From Bacteriovoracaceae bacterium UBA4096 (GTDB lineage: Bacteria; Bdellovibrionota; Bacteriovoracia; Bacteriovoracales; Bacteriovoracaceae), in assembly GCA_002381945.1 (NCBI GenBank), contig DFXY01000052.1:81896-137217 (forward strand): a stretch of DNA of 55,322 nucleotides. The letters run 5' to 3'. The position numbers and the translations under genes were made by a program. Within the stretch, counting starts at the first letter, position 1; every line of letters begins with the position of its first letter. Shown piece by piece: positions 20,901 through 27,483 of this stretch. The notes under the pieces are model-generated. The model searched no databases, was not told where the DNA came from, and was given only the letters and a program-made list of their open reading frames with translations.

Positions 20901-23085
20901 CCCAGTATTAAGTTATGTTGGCTCACCTTCCAGCGGAGTTTTTGGTGTACCACTTACCATTACGCCGATGTCATTGGACAATAAAGGCTCACCGATTACA
21001 AACTGTCTGGTAACCCCTGGACTTCCTCTTTGGGCCACTCTTAATCCTAACACCTGTGAAATCACCGGAACTCCTGATGATGTAATGATGGCAACAATCT
21101 TTACGGTACAGGCCTATAACTCAGCAGGAGCTTCGGCCGGTGCAGATGTAACCATCACCATTTCTGCTTCCGCTCCGCAAATTAGTTATGCAGGAGCAAC
21201 TGGTACCTCTGGTCAGATCGGCGTCGCTATGACCATTACTCCCACAACTCTTAACGGAAATGGTGCCGCCATTAGCGCTTGTTCATCAACACCACTTCTG
21301 CCTAATGGACTCGTGATTGATGCAAACACTTGTGTGATATCCGGGACTCCGACTGCTAACCAGGCAGCAATTGAATACACCATTACTGCCACCAATAATG
21401 AAGGTCAGGGTACTAGCACCGTTTCAATCAACATAGGTGAAACACCACCTACCCTTAGTTATATTGGTTCAACCGGAACTACCATTAACTATAATCAAAA
21501 CTTAAACGTTGTCCCGACAACCTTAAATGAAAATGGTTCTACTATTACCGATTGCCAGGTTGTTTCAACACCGGCACCACCAGCTTGGATGACCCTTGAT
21601 CCGATTACTTGTGTGTTCTCCGGAATTGCCTCCGAGACGGTGGACGAGATCTATACTGTTGTGGCAACTAATAACGCCGGGGATTCTGATCCAGCCTATG
21701 TTGCGATTAAAGTCATTGGTGATGTTCCTGAATTAGATTATGGTGCGCCAAATATTAATGTGAGCGTGGGTACCACCATTGATCCGGTCATTGTTCCAAC
21801 CGTCTTTAATTTTAATGGTGCTGCAGTTTTAACATGTGAAAGTACTCCTGCCCTGGCCGATGGATTAAGTATCGACCAGGAAACTTGTATCATCTCGGGT
21901 GCTCCTAATGTTGTATTGAATAATCAAGTGTACTCGATTGTTGCAACTAATAGTGAAGGTCCATCTGATCCGGCGATTGTGACGATTACGGCCACCGCTG
22001 ATAAACCAACACTGGATTACACTGGCTCCAAAGGCTTCCCAGGCTATATCAATTCTGCCATGACTGGGTTACCGGCAATCCTACAGGACAATGGATCTCC
22101 TATCACTCTGTGTGAAATTACACCGGGTCTTCCGGCATGGGCATCATTTGATGCTTTAACTTGTGAAATCACCGGAATACCAGATGCACTGATGGCACCG
22201 GAAGTATTTACTGTCACTGTAACCAACGCAGTAGGAGTCACTACCGCCGACGTCACACTGGAAGTAAAAACATGTCCAGACGGTTTTGTGGAAGTTCCAG
22301 CTTGGGATGATACAGCAACTGTCCCTGGTGCACCGGTAGTGAATGACCGCTTCTGTGTTATGCAGTTTGAGGCCAAAAAAGTAGGGGCCGAAGAAAAAGC
22401 AGTCTCACAACCAGCAGACGCTCCTTGGACTCAAATCACCATTGGTGACGCTCAGGCGAAGTGTGCCGACTTAGGTTACGCTAATCAAAATCACTTCGAT
22501 TTAATTTCTAACCAGGAATGGATGTCGATTGCCCGCCAAGTTGAGGCCCACTTACCTAACTGGTTGGATGACGGTACTAAACGAATGCTGCCAACTGGTA
22601 ACAGTAATGGCAATGCGGTGACCCCTCCTAAACAAGTGTCTGATCCATTAGATCCTTATACTGATACCAACGACAGTGCAGCTGAAGCTATCGGCCAAGG
22701 TAAGGAACAAAAACGAACACTGGAACTCGCCAATGGAACAGTGATCTGGGATATGGCGGCCAATGCCTGGGAATGGGTAGATTGGGATAAAAACACTCTT
22801 GGAGTGGATACTCCACCTGTTTGTGAGCCGGCCAATATGGCAGAAGAAATTAACGAAGTTGATCTTTTTTTCTGTCCTGGTTGGACTGAGGCAGATTATA
22901 TGCCGGCCGATCCCCTTCTTAATTCTGATAACGGGGTCGGTTTCTTCCAAGGTGAAGCCACCAGTGTGCAGATGAACCGTGGTGGTGACCCTGAAGAAGG
23001 TGGTGGTATCTTTACTGTCGGTCGCGAAAACGATCTAAACATTGCTGATAATTTAGTTGGTTTCCGCTGTGTCTTCCGACCTTAA
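11965..23085 (+). CDS. Giant repeat lipoprotein, putative adhesin (34 Ig-like repeats and lectin-like tip)
   Basis: A 3706-residue surface protein. MKYILIILTLLSLLAGC is a lipoprotein signal (C17). After a spacer come a fibronectin III domain (about residues 45-130) and two related domains (about 131-322), each with CxCx4C. Residues 324-3435 hold 34 tandem 'putative Ig' (He_PIG) repeats of about 91 residues, each running from a L/I-SY-x-G-A-x-G-T start through two cysteines 16 residues apart to an S/T-GTP turn. Residues 3436-3706 resemble the FGE-sulfatase/C-type-lectin fold (NQEWMSIA, ANAWEWVDW, NRGGD, GFRCVF). SD GGAGAGGAAG precedes the ATG. There is no autotransporter barrel or RTX tail, so outer-membrane lipid anchoring with the tip outward is the simplest model. 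Adhesion is inferred from architecture. Confidence 0.9.
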   Translation: MKYILIILTLLSLLAGCNEGPAVKATGSQASEAPSDNFQNNAPSTFNILSATAANTAAAISWSTSSYAEFYELRYRAHSTNVSSSVQVYSTSYVLTGLTNGETYSVVVIAKNSNGQAQSNSVQVSPAQAVPLAPVAQNLSVSISEDTERLIKLNYTDDNGDLATSCTVSNLTNVTLTQPCTCTLGICKIGIKALPEYFGPASFNFNVTNSLTSNTALASLIVTPVNDSPVAYTITPANISIGVESTISLPYTDIDNDLASQCFVSNVSNASVTTACSCGGGACTVGITSYTYGTGIAQFSYEVIANSSISNLGSATLSLTARPILSYAAALGTTIGLGSSFNVAPTLIIANGPAISSCTSSPALPAGITINPTTCVISGTPSSTMGTTHYTITATSPLGSSLGATVSLRVVPSAPVLSYLGATGTVGTVGVAMSVTPTTLITNGTPITGCTVTPALPSWATLHPGTCVISGTPTSALSITNYVVTANNAAGSSTGATVTLSANAAPPTISYSTSTGKTVVLGNALSVVPSTLTANGSAITSCSSTPSLPVWATLNPATCRISGTPTTILSATTYSITATNAMGSSSANVTLTVNPAVPTLSYVGSLGTHGAVGVPMSVIPTIVSANGSAISSCTSTPGLPAWAVLNPNTCRITGTPTAVSVATTYTIRATNTAGTSIGANVTLSVGASAPIISYIGATGTIGSFGVPMSVAPTTLIDNGAAVSSCTVTPSLPYWATINPNTCVISGTPATTLPSTTYSVRALNSAGLSVAASVTLRVNALAPVINYAGASGTSGTFGVAMTVTPTTLNNKGATISSCTSSPALPAWASINATTCVISGTPNNSLSNTTYTITAVNSAGSSSTTVTLGVSAKVPTLSYIGSTGTTGYLNNPMSITPTTLNANGSIINGCTASPALPSWATLNPNTCAITGTPDAESNSTYIITASNLIGNSSGAVVSIEVKFVAAPTVSYVGATGTIGTYGSPMVVTPTTLNPNGSSISTCYSSPMLPAWATLNLTTCAITGTPNTLLPATTFTITATNAIGSSSTTVSLTVNPAVPTLSYAGATGKTGSFGSPMSITPTTRSSNGASITSCTASPALPAGLTINPTTCVISGTPTVAAAATTYTITATNSAGPSTGSTLIITVNPIAPTLSYAGASGTTGTYGSAMSVSPTTIAANGATISSCTSSPGLPAWATLNSSTCTITGTPNAVLAATTYSITATNSAGTSAAASVTLSVNATTPSLSYSGAIGTTGAIGYAMTVTPTTLSDNGSPISSCAISPGLPGWASLNLLTCVISGTPNATLPSTTFTVTATNGLGASTPATVTLAVQNLAPPTLSYSGATGTTGTFNIPMTVTPTTLIDNGAAVTTCTASPGLPVWATLNASTCVITGTPTQALSPTVFTITAGNTQGFSTGASVTLSVNAVVPDISYSGATGTLGNFGVAMSVAPTTLNANGAAISACTASPGLPGWATLNPLTCVITGTPNATLPATAYTITATNSAGTSTGATVTLTVNAAVPTISFAGATGTSGLYGNAMSITPTTLNDNGDPVNNCTVSPPLPGWATLNPLTCAITGTPTSAQASTAYTITAHNNSGPSSGAVVNITVGAKAPTLSYVGSTGTNGGIGGAMLVTPSTFNNGGAALTQCNVTPALPLWANLNSSNCVISGTPDAPLPTTTYSITAVNPMGSSAVAQVTLSVDSDAPTLSYVGSLGTNGTFGVPMNVTPSAFNDNGIAIVSCTSTPALPVWAALSPTNCSITGTPDEASMATIYTIKATNSSGNFTDATVTISVAASAPLLSYSGADAHGETIGVPMTVTPTILNDQGSVIQACTADPILPGWASINATTCVITGTPPGNYKAAHLITVTNSIGSASYNLLLTAGQQVPVLSYSGSTGTTINYTGSLNVIPTTLEKFGENLMSCTASPALPAWITLDAATCTLTGTPNASLPMTTYTITAENSVGFSTGATLTLTVNAEVPVISYAGASVSGDIGVPMTVTPTTLIANGDPINGCTSSPALPAWLSLDINTCVITGTPSGALPATTFNITATNNIGDSVSTPVTISVDQAVPVISYAGATGTTGGINQAMTVTPTTLNDNGDPIQSCTVTPALPTGLSLNNITCVISGTPTVTKAATNYIVTATNSVGPSNGAYVTLTINATAPTLSYDASLGTNGNIGVPMSVSPSTLNDNGSNITNCTTSPALPTGLSLNPSNCAITGTPSVVTVASIYTISVTNSAGTTNANVTLSVGASAPQISYAGAAGTTIGIKTALSVTPTTLDDNGAAIGGCTASPGLPVWASIHPNTCVISGTPTDSLAATTYNITATNPAGSNTTTVVLTVNPAIPEISYGGAAISADMGTPVTITPTSLVSNGATVTECIISPTLPAWAIINHATCEITGTPDQFQANTNYSVSAKNSVGVSLSASFSLAINSAAPTLSYVGAAGTNGTYGLMMTVNPTVLTENGSTITGCASSPMLPTWASLNTTTCAITGFPDANLPPTVFNITVTNGIGSTTSPVTLSVGNTVPDLSFSGAAGTTGNIGVAMNVAPTSLNQNGSAISNCTSTPSLPSGLIINGTTCVISGTPTGYLAATTFNITATNSSGTSAAAPVILSVNSTVPTISYAGASGTNGTIGVLMTVSPTTLNDNGSNITACTATPGLPGWASINATTCVISGTPPSNSSSVVYTITAENGLGTSSATVTLSVGQSVPDLSYVGSLGTNAVFGAPVTIQPTTLNTNGSSLISCTPTPSLPLWATLNQGTCTITGTPDAVQPATIYSIVAKNATGDSAAANVTISVSASAPELSYTGAAGTNGDIGFPMTVNPTLLNDHGAAIETCTISPALPLWASINGTTCVISGTPDANLPATTYNVTVGNNVGSFVASVTLSAGVAVPNLSYAGAAGTTVEIDTAMLVTPTTLETNGSAISQCTATPGLPLWATLNQTTCEISGVPDAQMSATTYSIVAKNDSGDSAAASVTLTVTAGVPVLSYVGSPSSGVFGVPLTITPMSLDNKGSPITNCLVTPGLPLWATLNPNTCEITGTPDDVMMATIFTVQAYNSAGASAGADVTITISASAPQISYAGATGTSGQIGVAMTITPTTLNGNGAAISACSSTPLLPNGLVIDANTCVISGTPTANQAAIEYTITATNNEGQGTSTVSINIGETPPTLSYIGSTGTTINYNQNLNVVPTTLNENGSTITDCQVVSTPAPPAWMTLDPITCVFSGIASETVDEIYTVVATNNAGDSDPAYVAIKVIGDVPELDYGAPNINVSVGTTIDPVIVPTVFNFNGAAVLTCESTPALADGLSIDQETCIISGAPNVVLNNQVYSIVATNSEGPSDPAIVTITATADKPTLDYTGSKGFPGYINSAMTGLPAILQDNGSPITLCEITPGLPAWASFDALTCEITGIPDALMAPEVFTVTVTNAVGVTTADVTLEVKTCPDGFVEVPAWDDTATVPGAPVVNDRFCVMQFEAKKVGAEEKAVSQPADAPWTQITIGDAQAKCADLGYANQNHFDLISNQEWMSIARQVEAHLPNWLDDGTKRMLPTGNSNGNAVTPPKQVSDPLDPYTDTNDSAAEAIGQGKEQKRTLELANGTVIWDMAANAWEWVDWDKNTLGVDTPPVCEPANMAEEINEVDLFFCPGWTEADYMPADPLLNSDNGVGFFQGEATSVQMNRGGDPEEGGGIFTVGRENDLNIADNLVGFRCVFRP
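12934..22269 (+). repeat. Array of 34 in-frame repeats of about 275 bp
   Basis: The protein repeats begin at LSYAAALG (12934) and end at TLEVK (22269), 9336 bp in all. All 34 copies keep two Cys; the spacing is C-x16-C in every copy but the 32nd, which has C-x18-C. At DNA level the copies differ by many synonymous and some coding changes, so this is an old array and not a recent tandem duplication. The last three copies are the most divergent and more acidic. Confidence 0.9.
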
Positions 23086-25002
23086 CCATTCTGGCGGTGT
23101 GAGGTTTCTTAACCGGGTCTGCATAGGCCCGGGAAGTTCTTTTAGTCCTAATTGATAAGAAGCATTCATCCATCCAAATCCTTCCATCGTGATATAAGAA
23201 AATTTGGTTCCTACATTACCGTATTCAGAAAAGACTTTGTGGGACATAGAGACCACATTATATTTTTCTGGAATGGTGCCATGATAGTCTCTGAAATTTC
23301 GGGTAATCATATAAAGCCATTTATAAATCAGGCGGTGAGCATCCTGATTAAATCCATATTCCTTTAAACCAATCCAGGCGAGGATCTGATGAGGGGCCCA
23401 ACCATTAGGATAGTCCCATTGGCGTTCACTCTTTGAATCTCCGAATTCTTTTAAGGAAGCTTCTGATGTAGCGGATAGGCCACCATTATGTTCCAACTCT
23501 TTTAAGGAATTAGTTAATAAACGTTTGGCCTCTTTCATGGAAAGAATTTTAAAACGCTTTTCATGCCCGTGGCCAGCCCAGAGAGGATAGAAAGTGGTTG
23601 CACTTAAATAAGAAGATATTTTCCCTTCTTTCCAGTTGTAATCAAAGAAGAGTCCCTTTTCTTCATCCCACAGAAACTTCTTCATCAATTCTCTCCGCTT
23701 GAGAGCAGCTTGATAAAAATGCTGAGCAGTCAGTTGTTCAAAGACACCTGCAAAATGCTGGTCAATTAAAAGAGCGATATCAAGCTCATATTTGTATAGG
23801 AGGGAGTTAAGATCGACTGTCACAAAATCAGCGGCCCGGTCCTTACCTCCTGTGCGAAAACGAAAAGTGGTGTCATGTCCGGATTCCCTCAAGGCCCGGT
23901 CTTGATAAAAGAATTCTTTAAGTTCTGGGTCCTGAATCTTGCCCTTATTAAACTCCTCCATTAAAACGGGAATCGTTTTTTTATACTTAACTGCAAAAGG
24001 TTTCAGCACCTCATTAAAATGACCTGGCTCGACTTCGGGTGGAATGCCTTCATCGAATCCGGCATAGCGACTAAGACCGGTGGGAGTCAATCGATCCTTC
24101 CCCATCCAGACAGTTTCATATTCTTTAATGGCAGCCTTTAAGGCATGCCCTAACCATTCAAGGCTTTTTTTGTCTTGAGGTAATCCAGGATAAACCGCCC
24201 GGATCATGGAAGTTAAAAATGGTGGTTGAGACCTTGAGAGATAATAAGTTCTATTGGCATTCAGAATTTTTCCGTAATGATTAATCTGGTAAACCATGTT
24301 TTCAACCATGCCTCGTGCCAGATCAACTCTTCCATCATTCATGGTTCCAAGGGTATGAAAAAAACTATCCCAGCCATACATTTCATTAAAGCGTCCACCC
24401 GGAACGACATAAGGAACGCCTTGACCATCTTTTAAGGCCAGACTTAAAAGACCTTGTTTATTTCCCAGAGAAAGAATGAAACCTGGAGGAATTTTTTGAG
24501 GGAGCTTGACCACTTCCAGCTTAGGGCCCGCTAACTTCTTGTAGTAGTGGTAAGTGGTTTCGTCACTGTAAGGAACATAAAGATATTTTTTATCAGATTT
24601 AATTTTTGGATCTTCAATAACTTGATCTAAAGTTGAAGCATCAATCCGACGGGTAAGACCATTCCAGAAACGTTCTTTTATAACGTAAGAAATTCTATCT
24701 ACCGGATTGATAAAAATTTCTCGAGCGTTTAATTCCTCTCCGGTTAATTCAGATAATTTTAGTTCCTGAGCAAGATTTGATAGTGGATAAATTCCTTGGA
24801 CTGAAAGTTTTTTTCCTCCCATTGTGGTTAAAACGTAGCGTGAATCTTCAGGTATTTTATCCTCGACAGTTATCTTTTTATCTTTATCCAGGTCAAAGCG
24901 CTTGAATAATAAATGAAGTTCTGTGCTAGGCCTTACCTCAAAAGCAAGGAGGTTAACTGAAAACAGGAGCAAGCTGCAGGAAGATAGAATGAGCTTAATC
25001 AT
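23053..25002 (-). CDS. Secreted trehalase (GH37) with fungal-type calcium-binding loop
   Basis: It hydrolyses trehalose to two glucose. MIKLILSSCSLLLFSVNLLA is a signal peptide, so the enzyme is periplasmic or secreted. Both GH37 signatures are present: PGGRFNEMYGWDSFF and QWDYPNGWAP; the catalytic Asp lies in RESGHDTTFR. Residues 37-48 (DLDKDKKITVED) form an EF-hand-like loop followed by VQGIYPLSNLAQEL, an arrangement known from fungal neutral trehalases (Nth1 type) rather than E. coli TreA/TreF. Length 649 fits that longer form. Its last 33 bp overlap the end of the giant lipoprotein gene. No Shine-Dalgarno is obvious at the ATG. Confidence 0.92.
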   Translation of the reverse strand: MIKLILSSCSLLLFSVNLLAFEVRPSTELHLLFKRFDLDKDKKITVEDKIPEDSRYVLTTMGGKKLSVQGIYPLSNLAQELKLSELTGEELNAREIFINPVDRISYVIKERFWNGLTRRIDASTLDQVIEDPKIKSDKKYLYVPYSDETTYHYYKKLAGPKLEVVKLPQKIPPGFILSLGNKQGLLSLALKDGQGVPYVVPGGRFNEMYGWDSFFHTLGTMNDGRVDLARGMVENMVYQINHYGKILNANRTYYLSRSQPPFLTSMIRAVYPGLPQDKKSLEWLGHALKAAIKEYETVWMGKDRLTPTGLSRYAGFDEGIPPEVEPGHFNEVLKPFAVKYKKTIPVLMEEFNKGKIQDPELKEFFYQDRALRESGHDTTFRFRTGGKDRAADFVTVDLNSLLYKYELDIALLIDQHFAGVFEQLTAQHFYQAALKRRELMKKFLWDEEKGLFFDYNWKEGKISSYLSATTFYPLWAGHGHEKRFKILSMKEAKRLLTNSLKELEHNGGLSATSEASLKEFGDSKSERQWDYPNGWAPHQILAWIGLKEYGFNQDAHRLIYKWLYMITRNFRDYHGTIPEKYNVVSMSHKVFSEYGNVGTKFSYITMEGFGWMNASYQLGLKELPGPMQTRLRNLTPPEWLRSEDTAETN

Positions 25003-25053
25003 TAGATGATTTTGTCTGAGGAATCAAATAATGAAAGCCCGCGCCACGCAATG

Positions 25054-25073
25054 ACGAGGTCTATCGACCTCGT
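25054..25073. terminator. Stem-loop at the end of the exchanger gene
   Basis: ACGAGGTC and GACCTCGT form a perfect 8-bp stem with a TATC loop, overlapping the stop codon of the minus-strand exchanger gene. There is no T tract after it on either strand, so termination is uncertain. Confidence 0.4.
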
Positions 25074-26146
25074 GACATTTTGACAGTCTTAAAAGCTTGA
25101 AACGTGATTACCGACAGGGTGAGTAAAAGTATCGGCGCCACGATATAAGTTATACCACTCTTATAATTTTCAAAATAGGCATGATCAGTTGCATTTAAAA
25201 TTAAAAAGACAGTGTAAAGGACATACGTTCCCAGAAACATGTAGCCCTCCCATCGGTTTATTCTAAAGCCTGCAATAAAAATAGGCAGACAAGCAACAGA
25301 AGCCCCTATCATGAATGGCAAATCGAACACAAATAGATCATTGGCAACATTAAGACCCGAAGGTGTCAACATGGAACTTAAACCAAGGATTGCCAGTATG
25401 TTATACACATTACTTCCAACCACATTACCGATGGCAATATCTCTCTCGCCTTTTAGAGTGGCGAGTAAAGAAGTCACCACTTCCGGTAAAGAAGTGCCAA
25501 TTGAGACAATCGTTAAACCAATGACTGTGTCTGAAACTCCTAAGGCCTTCGCCAGATCAATTGCTGCATTTACAAACCAGCCGCCACCTAAAATTAATAA
25601 TCCTAAACCTGCTCCGATGAAGAACAAATTCAGCAAGACCACTTGTAGGGTCATAGGAACGACTTCATCTTCAACATTTTTATTAGCGTTGGTTTCTTTC
25701 CGGCTCTTATAGATGAGGAAAATTGTATAAATAACCAAAATAGAAAAGAGACCTGCTCCTTCAAAAAAGCTGATGTTTTGATCTAAGGAAAAGAAGAGCA
25801 TTAAAAGTGAAGCTCCTACCATGATCGGTACATCCAAACGGACTAACTGAGATGAAACGATTAAAGGAGCAAAAGCTGCACAGGCCCCCAGGATAAAGAG
25901 AATATTAAAAATATTACTTCCAACCACGTTAGCAACAGCTAAGTCGGCCTGACCTGACATGCTGGCCTTAAGGCTGACAACAAGTTCAGGAGCACTGGTT
26001 CCGAAGGCCACAATGGTTAAACCAATGACTAAAGACGATACACCCATAGCGGCAGCAAGTTTCGAGGCCCCTCTAATCAAGAATTCCCCTCCTATAACCA
26101 AGGCCACTAAACCACCAATGAGGTACAAAAATATCATTACGTTCAT
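25061..26146 (-). CDS. Sodium/calcium exchanger, YrbG-like CaCA family
   Basis: A 361-residue inner-membrane antiporter with about ten hydrophobic segments in two inverted repeats. Each repeat has the family's ion-binding alpha motif: FGTSAPELVVSL with NVVGSNIFNI in the first half, and IGTSLPEVVTSL with NVVGSNVYNI in the second. Acidic residues in both GTS-PE motifs are intact, supporting active Ca2+/Na+ exchange. SD AGGTGG precedes the ATG. It is 58 bp upstream of the trehalase gene on the same strand; whether the Ca2+-loop trehalase and the Ca2+ exchanger are functionally linked is speculative. Confidence 0.92.
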   Translation of the reverse strand: MNVMIFLYLIGGLVALVIGGEFLIRGASKLAAAMGVSSLVIGLTIVAFGTSAPELVVSLKASMSGQADLAVANVVGSNIFNILFILGACAAFAPLIVSSQLVRLDVPIMVGASLLMLFFSLDQNISFFEGAGLFSILVIYTIFLIYKSRKETNANKNVEDEVVPMTLQVVLLNLFFIGAGLGLLILGGGWFVNAAIDLAKALGVSDTVIGLTIVSIGTSLPEVVTSLLATLKGERDIAIGNVVGSNVYNILAILGLSSMLTPSGLNVANDLFVFDLPFMIGASVACLPIFIAGFRINRWEGYMFLGTYVLYTVFLILNATDHAYFENYKSGITYIVAPILLLTLSVITFQAFKTVKMSRGR

Positions 26147-26199
26147 AATTTAAAACCACCTATAATGTTTAAAAACCAGCTTCTTTTACCCTTAAGTCT

Positions 26200-26211
26200 T
26201 TGAAATTTCAA
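26200..26211. promoter_or_regulatory. 12-bp palindrome in the exchanger/PepSY divergent region
   Basis: TTGAAATTTCAA is a perfect palindrome 64 bp before the PepSY gene start. It could be a regulator site; AT-rich palindromes of this length also arise by chance. Confidence 0.2.
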
Positions 26212-26274
26212 TAGCTTAAATCTACCGAATTTGTGATAAAATATAAGCAGTTACTATGTCTTTTTGGGGGGACC

Positions 26275-26787
26275 ATGAAAACGTTCATCATTTCTTCACT
26301 ATTAATTTTTTCAATCACTTTGGTCCACGCTCAAGCACCCATTGAACAAGCCCAAACCAAGACGGATCAGGAAGTAACTCCGGCAGTGCCGGCCAAACCT
26401 ATCGAGATCGTGAATACTTCTCCTTATGTTCCAGGAGGAGTGGTGGTGGTTGATTCCAAAACTGAGTTAAAAGTGAAGTCAGCAGAAAACACTTTAGTTG
26501 AGGTTTTTCTGGACTCTAATGGAAAATTAGAAAAAGCATCAGGTGGTTCAATTGAAAAAGAGTTATTCACACCGGGAGATGGAATGATTGATTTGGCCGC
26601 AGCAGTAGCGGCCGCCAAAAAGCTAGATAAAGATATCAAGGGCCAATGGGCCTTTGAAAAAGATAAAAAGGGTAATTGGGTTTACGAGCTTGAAGGGAAA
26701 ATAAAAGAAGAAGGCATTGAAAAAGAAATTGAATTAACCATTGATGCAAAAAGTGGCCGCCTCTTAAGTGAAGAGATGGATGAATAA
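26275..26787 (+). CDS. Exported PepSY-domain protein
   Basis: A 170-residue protein from ATG 26275, preceded by GGGGGGA; the upstream in-frame extension to 26233 lacks a signal-like start. MKTFIISSLLIFSITLVHAQA is a signal peptide. The C-terminal 75 residues fit the PepSY fold: a helix AAAVAAAKKLDKDIKG, then strands WAFEKDKKGNWVYELEG and IELTIDAKSGRLL. PepSY domains are extracytoplasmic and often inhibit proteases or bind peptides. The first half is a proline/threonine linker and a beta-rich segment. The partner is unknown. Confidence 0.78.
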   Translation: MKTFIISSLLIFSITLVHAQAPIEQAQTKTDQEVTPAVPAKPIEIVNTSPYVPGGVVVVDSKTELKVKSAENTLVEVFLDSNGKLEKASGGSIEKELFTPGDGMIDLAAAVAAAKKLDKDIKGQWAFEKDKKGNWVYELEGKIKEEGIEKEIELTIDAKSGRLLSEEMDE

Positions 26788-26898
26788 CTAAAAATCCATA
26801 ATCAGAATTTTAATTGAATGATAAGTCGCCCAACCAAGAACGATGGTATAAACAAATCTTTCTGGTGTTAAATTTGGAGCTCTATTTTTTCGACGCAT
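26788..26898 (-). CDS. Putative 36-residue single-helix protein
   Basis: A short ORF with ATG at 26898 and TAG at 26790-26788. GAGGGGG lies 4 nt upstream as a strong SD. The product begins with basic MRRKNRAPNLTPERF, continues with a hydrophobic stretch (VYTIVLGWATYH) and ends with SIKILIMDF, so it could be a small membrane protein. It fills the gap between the PepSY gene and thpR exactly, with its stop abutting the PepSY stop. No family recognised. Confidence 0.5.
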   Translation of the reverse strand: MRRKNRAPNLTPERFVYTIVLGWATYHSIKILIMDF

Positions 26899-26956
26899 TT
26901 TCCCCCTCAAAAGGTCATATCCTATCGAAGATTTTTATCTTTTTTTTTAGATAAAT

Positions 26957-27475
26957 TTAAAAAAACTTGCGATGAAACACGTGGTATTTTTTATCCTCCT
27001 GATCTTTCTCAGATTTAAATAAAACTATGCTAGATACAATAAATTCTCTACTAGGGAATTCCCTTGTTGCTAAACCTGAGGCCAAGTCATCATATTCATA
27101 ACGTTGCCAACGTTTGACTGTAATATGAGGTATAAAAGGTTTGCTTTCCGGCTTCACCCACTCTGGAAAACTCTCATCAATAAGCTTTTTTAGTTTAAGC
27201 AGTTCGGATGAAGGCTTAAATCCCAGGTACATAATTCTTCGATTAAAAAAATAAAATTTATCCAGGCACAATTTAAAAGGAGCAAAAGAAAATTGTTTAA
27301 GACGAAGCTTGATCTCTTCCGCCACTCGATCCGGTGTTTCACCAATAAAAAGTAATGTCTGGTGATAGTCATGAGGATTTTCCCAGCCTTTTTGAGATTT
27401 CTGCAGAGGCCGGAGAAAATGATCAATTTCAGTCTTGATTTCTTCAGGAATGTCGATTCCAAGGAAGAGCCGCAT
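26957..27475 (-). CDS. thpR: RNA 2',3'-cyclic phosphodiesterase (2H family, LigT/ThpR-like)
   Basis: A 172-residue 2H phosphoesterase from the ATG at 27475 (MRLFLGIDIPEE, the usual family start); an ATG 24 nt earlier is possible. The two catalytic HxT motifs are HQTLLFIG near residue 40 and HITVKRW near residue 125. Such enzymes open 2',3'-cyclic ends of RNA or ligate 2'-5' ends in vitro. The start overlaps or abuts the end of the GH84 gene, so the two are probably one transcript. Confidence 0.88.
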   Translation of the reverse strand: MRLFLGIDIPEEIKTEIDHFLRPLQKSQKGWENPHDYHQTLLFIGETPDRVAEEIKLRLKQFSFAPFKLCLDKFYFFNRRIMYLGFKPSSELLKLKKLIDESFPEWVKPESKPFIPHITVKRWQRYEYDDLASGLATREFPSREFIVSSIVLFKSEKDQEDKKYHVFHRKFF

Positions 27476-27483
27476 ACTTTGTC

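Noticed and set aside
13494..22376. Several 60-110 codon ORFs on the minus strand within the giant gene
   Set aside because: They recur at the same position of each repeat, are shadows of its codon pattern, and lack start signals.
11965..23085. Possible CRISPR or DNA satellite repeat
   Set aside because: The repeat unit is about 275 bp, in frame and diverged at synonymous positions. It encodes protein domains; there are no short identical repeats with unique spacers.
22270..23085. Variable region of a diversity-generating retroelement
   Set aside because: The fold fits, but no reverse transcriptase, template repeat or accessory gene is present in the window.
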